Positions 1-5,278 of a DNA stretch of 12,300 nt are shown in pieces. This DNA is from an uncultured Pedobacter sp. GTDB taxonomy: Bacteria; Bacteroidota; Bacteroidia; Sphingobacteriales; Sphingobacteriaceae. Location: NCBI GenBank assembly GCA_946478755.1, contig CAMLDJ010000156.1, positions 1 to 12,300 on the forward strand, written 5' to 3'. The position numbers and the translations under genes were made by a program. The first letter of the stretch is position 1; the number at the start of each line of letters is the position of its first letter. A model generated the notes under the pieces. It made no database searches, was not told where the DNA came from, and saw only the letters and a program-made list of their open reading frames with translations.

Positions 1-216
1 TATTGTTTTGGGTAAAATTATAAATATCAAATTGTTAAAGGCCCTTTTATAAGCCTGCAATTCGGTTTGCAAAGTTAAAATTTTTATACAAGAATTATGT
101 ATATAAATAAAAAGTTTTTCAACAGTTTTTAAATTGGTATTTTGGCACCTATAAAAGCAACATTAATTCCAGGGTTGTAGGGGCTGGATAACTGTTAATA
201 AATAAATTGCGTACTC

Positions 217-1125
217 ATGAGAACCATATTAGTAACTGGCAGCAACGGCCTTTTAGGGCAGAAAATAACGGAACGATTGCTGGAGACACAGCAGTTTAAT
301 TTAATAGCCACCTCAAAAGGTGCTAATCGTTTTCCCGTCCAAGAAGGATACACTTATGTAGAAATGGATATCCTGGATCCGGAAACTGTAAAAAGCATAG
401 TAGAAAGTTTTCAGCCGGATGCAATCATTCATACGGCTGCAATGACCAATGTCGATACCTGCGAATCAGAAAAAGAGCTGGCCCACCAGATGAATGTGGA
501 TGCGGTGAGAACACTGGTATCGCTATCCGAAGAACACAATATTCATTTCGTTCATTTGTCTACCGATTTTATATTTGATGGTGCCCATGGGCCTTATGAT
601 GAATTGGCGGCGCCAAACCCTTTAAGCTATTATGGGATGACCAAGCTGGAGGCAGAAGAGGTGATCAAGAATTCTGTTTGTCGCTGGGCAATATTGCGGA
701 CCATCCTAGTATATGGTATTGTAAGCGATATGAGTAGAAGTAATATTGTGTTATGGGCAAAGGGAGCACTTGAAAAAGGAGAGCCCATCAATGTAGTAAA
801 TGATCAGTGGCGGATGCCGACATTGGCTGAAGACCTGGCAGATTGCTGCTTACTTGCAGTAGAAAAAGATGCACGCGGGGTTTACAACGCTTCAGGAAAA
901 GATCTGATGAGCGTTTCAGAATTGGTAAACAAAGTAGCCGACTATTGGCAGCTTGATAAGGGCCTGATTAATGAGATCAGCTCTAAAAGCTTAAATCAAT
1001 CGGCAAGAAGACCTGCACGGACAGGTTTCATATTAGATAAAACGATCGCAGACCTGGGTTATACTCCTCATAGTTTTGAAGAAGGATTGGCTATTGTTGA
1101 TCAGCAGCTACAAGCTAGAAAATAA
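217..1125 (+). CDS. RmlD-like SDR-family sugar nucleotide oxidoreductase (host flank)
   Basis: Predicted cytosolic NAD(P)-dependent oxidoreductase of the extended short-chain dehydrogenase superfamily, closest in look to dTDP-4-dehydrorhamnose reductase (RmlD). The N-terminal Rossmann motif GSNGLLG (residues 8-14) binds the dinucleotide. STDFIFDG (115-122) matches the RmlD STDYVFDG block, and Y139-x3-K143 is the catalytic YxxxK pair. FilDxxkxxxLGYTP near residues 271-284 is typical of the family's C-terminal end. The 302-aa length is normal. The start is ATG 217; no Shine-Dalgarno is visible. There are no rhamnose-pathway neighbours here, so the substrate is unknown and other RmlD-like reductases are possible. 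It lies outside the phage, upstream of the tRNA. Family assignment is firm; substrate is not. Confidence 0.9.
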   Translation: MRTILVTGSNGLLGQKITERLLETQQFNLIATSKGANRFPVQEGYTYVEMDILDPETVKSIVESFQPDAIIHTAAMTNVDTCESEKELAHQMNVDAVRTLVSLSEEHNIHFVHLSTDFIFDGAHGPYDELAAPNPLSYYGMTKLEAEEVIKNSVCRWAILRTILVYGIVSDMSRSNIVLWAKGALEKGEPINVVNDQWRMPTLAEDLADCCLLAVEKDARGVYNASGKDLMSVSELVNKVADYWQLDKGLINEISSKSLNQSARRPARTGFILDKTIADLGYTPHSFEEGLAIVDQQLQARK

Positions 1126-1181
1126 TAAAATGTTAATTTTAAGTGGATTAGGGACGCTGGCCGAATTATTTGACAAAAAAA

Positions 1182-1212
1182 TTGTTAAAACCAAATTCAA
1201 GCATTACTTTTG
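1182..1212 (+). promoter_or_regulatory. Promoter of the tRNA-Arg gene
   Basis: TTG (1182-1184), a 20-nt spacer, then TACTTTTG (1205-1212) match the Bacteroidota -33 TTTG / -7 TAnnTTTG consensus. Transcription would start about 5-6 nt further on, some 15-20 nt before the mature tRNA 5' end at 1236. The site is a main support for placing the window in Bacteroidota. Confidence 0.75.
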
Positions 1213-1235
1213 CAGTCCGTTAACCACACGGAAAT

Positions 1236-1309
1236 GCATTTGTAGCTCAATTGGATAGAGCATCTCACTACGGATGAGAAGGTTTGGGGTTCGAATCCCT
1301 ACAAGTGCA
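1236..1309 (+). tRNA. tRNA-Arg (anticodon ACG)
   Basis: A complete 74-nt cloverleaf can be drawn. The acceptor GCATTTG pairs with CAAGTGC (1302-1308) with one G-T pair. The D-stem is GCTC/GAGC and the anticodon stem TCTCA/TGAGA encloses loop CTACGGA. The T-stem TGGGG/CCCTA encloses TTCGAAT. The anticodon ACG (1270-1272) reads CGN arginine codons after A34-to-inosine editing. The discriminator is A1309, and CCA is not encoded. The gene has its own promoter upstream and a terminator-like hairpin just downstream. Its 3' end faces the phage genes and is the likely integration site. Confidence 0.95.
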
Positions 1310-1312
1310 CAG

Positions 1313-1354
1313 AAAACCGCCTTTAATTAATTTTAAAGACGGTTTTTCTTTTTT
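1313..1354 (+). terminator. Intrinsic terminator after tRNA-Arg, probably bidirectional
   Basis: AAAACCG-C-CTTTAA pairs with TTAAAG-A-CGGTTTT around an A/T loop, with one mismatch. It is followed by a T-rich run (about 1342-1354). On the minus strand the same stem also ends in a short T run, so it can stop the minus-strand gene ending at 1358 as well as the tRNA transcript. Confidence 0.75.
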
Positions 1355-1357
1355 AGG

Positions 1358-1729
1358 TTACGATTTAGGTACTAAATTCGATCTGCTAAGGATGTTTATG
1401 TCTTGCTTGGCCTTTTCTAACTCCGCCCTCATAACAAGCATTTCCGCCCTCAACTGCCTGGTGTCGGTAATCAAAGTTTTCTTTTCTACCTTATATTCTA
1501 TACCCTCTTTGCCAACTACAATATATAAAGGTGATATATTGAATTTTATAAACAGCCTCTCAAGAATATAGCTCGTTATTGCGGTGTGCCCCAGCTCCAT
1601 TTTAGCAATGGTGGATTGATTTACGCCGGTAGCTTCGGACAGGTCAGCCTGAGAGAGATTAAGGTACTCACGAACTAACCTTAAACGCTTGGCTGCGTCT
1701 TTATTTATTATGGCTGCTTTTGGTGGCAT
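1358..1729 (-). CDS. XRE-family HTH transcriptional regulator with C-terminal coiled coil
   Basis: A predicted 123-aa DNA-binding protein. Residues about 15-68 form a Cro/CI-type five-helix domain: RLRLVREYLNLSQADLSE, then the recognition helix around NQSTIAKMELGH (38-48). The C-terminal part (about 90-115) is a charged heptad-like helix, suited to dimerisation. There is no peptidase or toxin domain. Its ATG overlaps the TAA stop of the upstream lipoprotein gene by one base (TAATG), so the two are probably made together by translational coupling. It is the phage gene nearest the tRNA. It may control the lipoprotein operon or act as an accessory lysogeny regulator. HTH family is certain; target unknown. 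Confidence 0.88.
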   Translation of the reverse strand: MPPKAAIINKDAAKRLRLVREYLNLSQADLSEATGVNQSTIAKMELGHTAITSYILERLFIKFNISPLYIVVGKEGIEYKVEKKTLITDTRQLRAEMLVMRAELEKAKQDINILSRSNLVPKS

Positions 1730-2067
1730 TAGTTTTTTCTAAATCTATGTTTTGCAGGCTGAGAAAATTGAACTTTCGTTACGGCGCTATCAATTCTAAA
1801 TTCCAGATCATTCAAATCTATTGCCCCAAATCCATTTTTAGCCCTAAACTTGTGAGTCACCATAAAGCCGTATACAGTTTTATCTTCCGGGTTATTCAAA
1901 TCGTTAATTGTGTCAATCTCAAAGCTAATGGGCTCATAGCTTTTTGGGTCTTTTAAAGTACTGTCTAAATAACCCTTCACTAATTTTTTCATTTTGTCCT
2001 CAGTAGAAGGCTGCCTACAGGAAGTAAATAGTAAAATAGCGGCTAAGATGATAAATATATTTTTCAT
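1729..2067 (-). CDS. Small lipoprotein of unknown function (upstream partner of XRE regulator)
   Basis: A 112-aa predicted lipoprotein. The hydrophobic signal MKNIFIILAAILLF leads to the lipobox FTSC, with lipidated Cys17. The mature part is small and mixed alpha/beta. It contains LDSTLKDPKSYEP (about residues 34-46), a phrase seen in short Bacteroidota envelope proteins. There is no enzyme motif. It should sit in the inner or outer membrane facing the periplasm. It overlaps the XRE gene by one base and lies 16 nt downstream of the second lipoprotein gene (2084-2428), so the three form one minus-strand unit expressed from the lysogeny side. By context it could be a lysogenic-conversion or superinfection-exclusion protein, but nothing in the sequence proves this. 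Confidence 0.8.
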   Translation of the reverse strand: MKNIFIILAAILLFTSCRQPSTEDKMKKLVKGYLDSTLKDPKSYEPISFEIDTINDLNNPEDKTVYGFMVTHKFRAKNGFGAIDLNDLEFRIDSAVTKVQFSQPAKHRFRKN

Positions 2068-2083
2068 GATTTTATTAGGCTTG

Positions 2084-2428
2084 TTATGGTATATGAATGG
2101 TTCCTTTTATTGTTCCGTTTTCGATAATGTTAACAACACCAACCGTTTTACCCTTGTAGCTAAAATCTATGTTGCAAGGGCCAGTTGATACTGTTGTTGT
2201 GCTCAATTCATCCCCAGGCGCAACACCATCTGCTTCGTATACCGTATTTTCAGTCTTATAGTCAACACTAAAAATATGCTTACCTTGAGTTTTACTTGTT
2301 ACACTTAATGAATAGACTCCAGACGACACGTTGCTAACGGTCATCTTTAGTTTGGTAGACTCATTGTTTTCTTTCTTGCAGCCAACGAGGGCTATGGTTA
2401 ACAAACATAAGGTGATTAAGTTTTTCAT
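2084..2428 (-). CDS. Small lipoprotein of unknown function
   Basis: A 114-aa predicted lipoprotein. The signal MKNLITLCLLTIA is followed by lipobox LVGC with Cys17, then KKENNES, a typical flexible tether. The mature region is rich in Ser, Thr and Val, and looks like a small beta sandwich (for example GVYSLSVTSKTQGKHIF near residues 37-53). It is not similar in sequence to the neighbouring lipoprotein beyond the signal. It is the first gene of the minus-strand unit ending with the XRE regulator. The space upstream (2429-2536) has no clean promoter, only TGCATTTG on the minus strand, a one-base mismatch to the -7 consensus. A role in protecting the lysogen at the cell surface is a contextual guess. 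Confidence 0.78.
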   Translation of the reverse strand: MKNLITLCLLTIALVGCKKENNESTKLKMTVSNVSSGVYSLSVTSKTQGKHIFSVDYKTENTVYEADGVAPGDELSTTTVSTGPCNIDFSYKGKTVGVVNIIENGTIKGTIHIP

Positions 2429-2471
2429 ATTTTGTTTATTTGGTTAGTTTATTTAGTATGTAATGAGATTG

Positions 2472-2504
2472 TGACGATGACTGATGACGAAACAATGACA
2501 AATG
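2472..2504. repeat. TGAC-rich motif upstream of the lipoprotein genes
   Basis: TGAC occurs at 2472, 2478, 2485 and 2496. The 19-mer at 2486-2504 matches 16 of 19 positions with 10934-10952, in front of the distal HTH gene; both share AACAATGACAA. Both copies lie in noncoding control regions of minus-strand genes. It may be an operator, but the sequence is simple and the match could be chance. Confidence 0.35.
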
Positions 2505-2536
2505 CATTAACTTGTATGTTGGGTTCCAATGCGCCG

Positions 2537-3001
2537 TCATGCGCTGTGGGCTTTACTTTTGCCTTCATACTTTTCTAATCTCTCTTTTAAATCCTTTACC
2601 TGGTCCCTTAAAAGCTCTATCATTTCGTCTTTCGATTTTATAGTCTGTTTGTAGCTATCAATTAAATCAGGAGTAGCATCGCGTATTTGATCTCTTGCCC
2701 TCTCCATTGTATTCCTTGAGGCTTCAATTATTTCTTGTACGCTCTCCGTCTCACCAGTAACAGTAACGCTTCGATCAGCAAGAAGGACTTTTAACAAGTC
2801 AATGCCAAGCCTTGACTTAACATTTTGTATGATATCTTGGCTCAAAGCGTCTTTATTGCACCAAATACTGAGCGTAGGTCTCGATACGCCTAACATTTTA
2901 GCTGCTTGGTCCTGCTTTAATCCTGCTCCCTGTAAGGCTCGCTTTAAAATAATTCCGCTGATTATCAATGTCTTATGTATAATGTTGTTAGATACTAACA
3001 A
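2537..3001 (-). CDS. Probable phage repressor (HTH plus coiled coil)
   Basis: Up to 154 aa. Residues about 16-68 are an HTH domain: ALQGAGLKQDQAAKMLGVSR with recognition helix RPTLSIWCNKD. A long charged helix (about 113-146, with IKSKDEMIELLRDQVKDLKE) suggests coiled-coil oligomerisation. There is no S24 peptidase, so induction would not follow the LexA/CI self-cleavage route. No ATG fits the N-terminus. The open frame begins after a stop at 3011-3013, and both candidate starts are TTG, at 3001 (given here as maximum extent) or 2968. The second gives a more usual N-terminus (M-IISGIILKRAL) and leaves the palindrome 2986-3000 in the leader. Position opposite the early operon with facing promoters supports a lysis-lysogeny repressor role. 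Confidence 0.85.
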   Translation of the reverse strand: MLVSNNIIHKTLIISGIILKRALQGAGLKQDQAAKMLGVSRPTLSIWCNKDALSQDIIQNVKSRLGIDLLKVLLADRSVTVTGETESVQEIIEASRNTMERARDQIRDATPDLIDSYKQTIKSKDEMIELLRDQVKDLKERLEKYEGKSKAHSA

Positions 3002-3022
3002 AATGTTTTGTCAAAATGTTAG
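2986..3022. promoter_or_regulatory. Candidate repressor operator cluster
   Basis: A perfect inverted repeat TGTTAG-ATA-CTAACA spans 2986-3000. A third TGTTAG half-site lies at 3017-3022. CAAAATGTT is directly repeated at 2999-3007 and 3012-3020, a 13-bp period. The cluster borders and overlaps the -33 region of the rightward promoter (3007-3010) and lies in the repressor leader, a position for blocking both transcripts. Binding by the neighbouring repressor is inferred. Confidence 0.6.
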
Positions 3023-3037
3023 ATTGTATTATATTTG
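3007..3037 (+). promoter_or_regulatory. Rightward early promoter (PR-like)
   Basis: TTTG (3007-3010), a 19-nt spacer, then TATATTTG (3030-3037) form a full match to the Bacteroidota promoter consensus. Predicted start is near 3043, giving a leader of about 58 nt to the ATG at 3102. The -33 box lies inside the candidate operator cluster, so repressor binding should shut the early operon. Confidence 0.78.
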
Positions 3038-3053
3038 TATTACCAAACAGTAA

Positions 3054-3083
3054 CAAAGGTAAATATAAACAATCAAGCATCAA
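3054..3083 (-). promoter_or_regulatory. Leftward repressor promoter, facing the early promoter
   Basis: On the minus strand TTG (3083-3081), a 19-nt spacer, then TACCTTTG (3061-3054) match the consensus. Predicted start is near 3048, about 47 nt before the TTG at 3001 or 80 nt before the TTG at 2968. It fires toward the rightward promoter, so the two transcripts start within a few bases of each other and polymerases from each must cross the other promoter. Confidence 0.7.
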
Positions 3084-3101
3084 TAACCAATATCAACCAA
3101 A

Positions 3102-3614
3102 ATGACAATTACCCATAACAACATGCTTCCAGGCTTATTCTCGAAAGGAGTTGAATTCCTGGCGGTGGACGAGAACAAAGTTCAGGCGCTCCATGATCGG
3201 CAGGTTCTTGAATTTGATCAATTGCCTCAGTTCGCGTACGAAACGATAGTAGGCTTAATGGGGAATAGCGAAGCTACCTTGGAGGAAATGGAAGTTTTTG
3301 CATTTAACAGATGGGGCGGACTGGATAATGTGCCGGATATAGACGAAGATGGAACGCCAAGCGAGGCTGAATTCCTTAACGAATACACTGCGGCTCATTT
3401 TGATAACGGCAGAAAGATTAGCGGGGCTGAACTTAGGGTTTTAAACCTTATATATCTGGAAGATAATTCGATTGCAGAGAAACTGTTCTTGTCTCGTAAC
3501 ACTGTCGCGAAGCATGTGCAGGCTCTGTTTATCAATTCTGGAATAGACTTCAAACCGGGTGAAAATAAAAGGAACGTACTGGCTCTATGGGCTTCTAAAA
3601 AAGGAATAATATAA
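3102..3614 (+). CDS. LuxR-type HTH protein, first gene of the early operon
   Basis: A 170-aa predicted DNA-binding regulator. The C-terminal region (about 105-150) follows the LuxR/GerE pattern: sGAELRVLNLIYLEDNSIAEKLFLS, then RNTVAKHVQALFINSGI as the recognition part. The first 100 residues are acidic and match no sensor domain that I recognise, so it is not an ordinary quorum or two-component regulator. ATG 3102 gives the start; M8 (ATG 3123) is an alternative. No Shine-Dalgarno is present. As the first gene after the rightward promoter it occupies the place of a Cro-like or early activator protein. Its stop overlaps the next ATG by one base. Confidence 0.8.
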   Translation: MTITHNNMLPGLFSKGVEFLAVDENKVQALHDRQVLEFDQLPQFAYETIVGLMGNSEATLEEMEVFAFNRWGGLDNVPDIDEDGTPSEAEFLNEYTAAHFDNGRKISGAELRVLNLIYLEDNSIAEKLFLSRNTVAKHVQALFINSGIDFKPGENKRNVLALWASKKGII

Positions 3615-3847
3615 TGGAAATACAATTGGCAACAACAACAAAAGGGGTGTCTGTTCCTGATTTAATCAGGTCTATTAAGTCCCCAGGAGAACAAAACGGG
3701 AAGCCTTTTCCGGCTGAACAGGAGGGATACCTAAGGAACGTGTGTACAACAATCTTTAAACCAGAATTCCCACTTAGGAAGTATTCGGTAAAAAGGTTTA
3801 CGGACCTGGGATATGTGAAGGTTTACTGGAATTATAAAGAAGATTAA
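3614..3847 (+). CDS. Conserved-looking small phage protein, unknown function
   Basis: A 77-aa, basic protein that I do not recognise. It is probably a compact alpha/beta domain: an N-terminal helix around VPDLIRSIKS, an EGYLRNVCTTIF helix, and a C-terminal KRFTDLGYVKVYWNYKED strand-rich end. It has no signal peptide or membrane segment. The start codon overlaps the stop of the LuxR-type gene (TAATG), and the next gene follows after 2 nt, so it is clearly part of the early regulatory operon. Small size and positive charge would allow nucleic-acid binding, but no motif shows this. Confidence 0.7.
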   Translation: MEIQLATTTKGVSVPDLIRSIKSPGEQNGKPFPAEQEGYLRNVCTTIFKPEFPLRKYSVKRFTDLGYVKVYWNYKED

Positions 3848-3849
3848 GT

Positions 3850-4128
3850 ATGGAGGTAATAACCATAGAATCGGAAACCTTCAAAGAGTTTAAGCAAATG
3901 TTTATTCAGTCTCAAGAGATAATTCGTCGGCAAGCTGAGATCATTACGGCCTCTAAGATCGCCTTAATGACAGCAAAGCAAGTAGGCCAATTGACCGGGT
4001 ATGATGAAAAAACAATCCGCATACGGAAAGAAGAAATAGGGTATAGCATCCCGTGTGGAATAGAAATAAAATTCAAACCGGCAGACGTAGAGGCATGGAT
4101 TAACCGTGGCTACCGATCACCAAAATAA
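3850..4128 (+). CDS. Excisionase/MerR-like HTH protein
   Basis: A 92-aa protein. The C-terminal half (about 38-86) fits the HTH_17/excisionase fold: ALMTAKQVGQLTGYDEKTIR (the helix-turn-helix), then a short wing, then FKPADVEAWINRG, equivalent to the 'r.sdleaWl' end of the family. The N-terminal 35 residues form an amphipathic helix. Such proteins bend DNA as recombination directionality factors or act as small regulators. Xis fits an early operon next to the repressor, but no integrase is in view to confirm it. It follows the previous stop after 2 nt and is followed by a strong hairpin at 4132-4154. Confidence 0.75.
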   Translation: MEVITIESETFKEFKQMFIQSQEIIRRQAEIITASKIALMTAKQVGQLTGYDEKTIRIRKEEIGYSIPCGIEIKFKPADVEAWINRGYRSPK

Positions 4129-4154
4129 AAAAGCCAGACGCTCGAAGTCTGGCT
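4126..4154 (-). terminator. Hairpin with T-tract on the minus strand
   Basis: AGCCAGAC (4132-4139) and GTCTGGCT (4147-4154) form a perfect 8-bp stem with a 7-nt loop. The A run before it (4126-4132) makes a canonical intrinsic terminator on the minus strand. On the plus strand no T run follows, so early transcripts should mostly read through, perhaps with pausing or RNA processing. Confidence 0.6.
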
Positions 4155-4207
4155 CCCAAAATTAAAGCAGTAAAAACTACTAAAATTTCAAACCTAAAAG
4201 CAAAGCT

Positions 4208-4324
4208 ATGAAAAGTATGGCAATTCACAAAATCATCAATTCCCAGGCTGCAAGCGTAAAGCGTCACGGGAAACTTACCAAAGAAGCGGTAAGGTTTTAT
4301 TTAATGAATCTTAAATATAAATAA
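4208..4324 (+). CDS. Small basic protein (38 aa), unknown function
   Basis: A short frame starting ATG 4208 encodes a 38-residue basic protein (begins MKSMAIHKIINSQA, ends YLMNLKYK). It fills the gap between the hairpin at 4132-4154 and the gene at 4327, and stops 2 nt before that gene, the same packing as its neighbours. AAAG lies close upstream, but there is no strong Shine-Dalgarno. I do not recognise it. The compact operon placement supports translation; a chance frame cannot be excluded. Confidence 0.55.
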   Translation: MKSMAIHKIINSQAASVKRHGKLTKEAVRFYLMNLKYK

Positions 4325-4326
4325 TC

Positions 4327-4548
4327 ATGGAAATGAACATAGATCAAATTGAAATTAACCTGTGTCGTCAGATGGCCGTAGTTAATCTTATTAAAAAATC
4401 ATCAGACAAAGCCAAGCACATAGCATGCAGCGACTACTACGGTCTGTTTGGTTCGTTCGCTCAGCGAATGGTTGATGTGAAAAACCAAAACAAAGTGACG
4501 GCGAGGCTTGAAAAGTATTTACGTACAATTTTAACGAAAGGAGTTTAA
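4327..4548 (+). CDS. Small phage protein, unknown function
   Basis: A 73-aa, basic and mostly helical protein with three cysteines (residues 13, 34 and within the first half) but no CxxC zinc pattern. No signal peptide or membrane helix is seen. It sits 2 nt after the 38-aa gene and 2 nt before the 4551 gene, so it is part of the early operon. Function is not recognisable. Confidence 0.65.
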   Translation: MEMNIDQIEINLCRQMAVVNLIKKSSDKAKHIACSDYYGLFGSFAQRMVDVKNQNKVTARLEKYLRTILTKGV

Positions 4549-4550
4549 TA

Positions 4551-4943
4551 ATGGATATCATAACTAAAGTTAAGAACCAGCAATTAGCCGTCAACCGTTG
4601 CTTTATAAACATCGAACGTGCTAATGCAGAACTTGAGCGGGTATTCAGTGCAAAGATTCACTACCCATCAATTGAAAGCCACTGCGAAGCCGTAGGTATA
4701 GCTCAGGAAAATGTAGAAATGACTCACATCATCCTTCAGAATCAGCTAAGAACAAACGCAATTGCAAACGGTCTTACCGGATCAACAGCGCCGGAGGAAT
4801 ACGCAAGGAAAAGACTTGCTGAGCTGCAGCTCAATCACAAAGAGGCCGGAGTAGCAAACGGAACGATTCTCCTGCTTTTAAATGAGCGTATGTGTGAGAT
4901 CAAAGGGATAATATCAGTGTTTGAAAAATCTAAATCAATCTAA
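4551..4943 (+). CDS. Helical phage protein, unknown function
   Basis: A 130-aa protein, predicted mostly alpha-helical. It starts ATG 4551 behind a clear GGAG (in GAAAGGAG) about 9 nt upstream, one of the few Shine-Dalgarno sites in the window. A helical hairpin pattern (around residues 5-35 and 85-125) suggests oligomerisation. There are no catalytic motifs, and I do not recognise the family. Its stop (4941-4943) is one base before the next ATG at 4945. Confidence 0.7.
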   Translation: MDIITKVKNQQLAVNRCFINIERANAELERVFSAKIHYPSIESHCEAVGIAQENVEMTHIILQNQLRTNAIANGLTGSTAPEEYARKRLAELQLNHKEAGVANGTILLLLNERMCEIKGIISVFEKSKSI

Positions 4944-4944
4944 A

Positions 4945-5151
4945 ATGACGTTCAAAACCACCGAAAAAAACGAGTTTAAAAAGGATTATTTAAAGGGTCT
5001 TGAATACAGCCACGATGACTACAAGCCTTTTCCTTTTGTTCAGGTATTTCTTTACATGCTCGTAATCCTGGCGATTGCAACAGCGGTTTACACCTGTAAC
5101 ACTAAGGCTGAACCGGTAACAGTTGAACAACTAAATACCGGCAGAATATGA
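4945..5151 (+). CDS. Small single-pass membrane protein
   Basis: A 68-aa protein starting at ATG 4945. An upstream in-frame TTG at 4921 would overlap the previous gene and is less likely. The N-terminus is charged and Lys-rich. One membrane segment spans about residues 31-49 (FVQVFLYMLVILAIATAVY), followed by Cys51 and a short polar tail. No cleavable lipobox is convincing. It overlaps the following 41-aa membrane protein by 4 bp (ATGA). Function is unknown. Two tiny membrane proteins in tandem recall phage inner-membrane proteins that alter host physiology, but this is only analogy. Confidence 0.65.
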   Translation: MTFKTTEKNEFKKDYLKGLEYSHDDYKPFPFVQVFLYMLVILAIATAVYTCNTKAEPVTVEQLNTGRI

Positions 5152-5273
5152 AAGTGTTTGAGGAAGTAGAGTTTGAGGTGCCTACCTCGGATGTTCAGAA
5201 AGAAGATTTCGCAACTATAGCGATAGTGTTAATCGTGACAGAATTATTATTAATCATAACCTTATTATTTTAA
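5148..5273 (+). CDS. Very small membrane protein (41 aa)
   Basis: ATG 5148 overlaps the previous stop as ATGA and encodes 41 residues. The N-terminal half is acidic (MKVFEEVEFEVP and SDVQKED). A hydrophobic segment (about 22-41) contains TIAIVLIV and LLLIITLLF, ending at the last residue: a tail-anchored layout. It stops 5 nt before the next gene. The tight coupling argues that it is translated; function is unknown. Confidence 0.55.
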   Translation: MKVFEEVEFEVPTSDVQKEDFATIAIVLIVTELLLIITLLF

Positions 5274-5278
5274 AATCA

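Noticed and set aside
69..76. CAAAGTTA, a minus-strand TAnnTTTG-like box near the left end
   Set aside because: No TTG-type -33 element lies 18-21 nt away and no minus-strand gene is visible in 1-216. I see no other convincing feature in that stretch.
1284..1571. Plus-strand frame opposite the XRE gene
   Set aside because: It begins inside the tRNA and runs antisense to a clear HTH coding sequence; the product has no sensible domain.
2529..2545. GCGC-CGTCAT-GCGC as a terminator of the repressor gene
   Set aside because: The stem is only 4 bp, overlaps the stop codon and has no T run in either direction.
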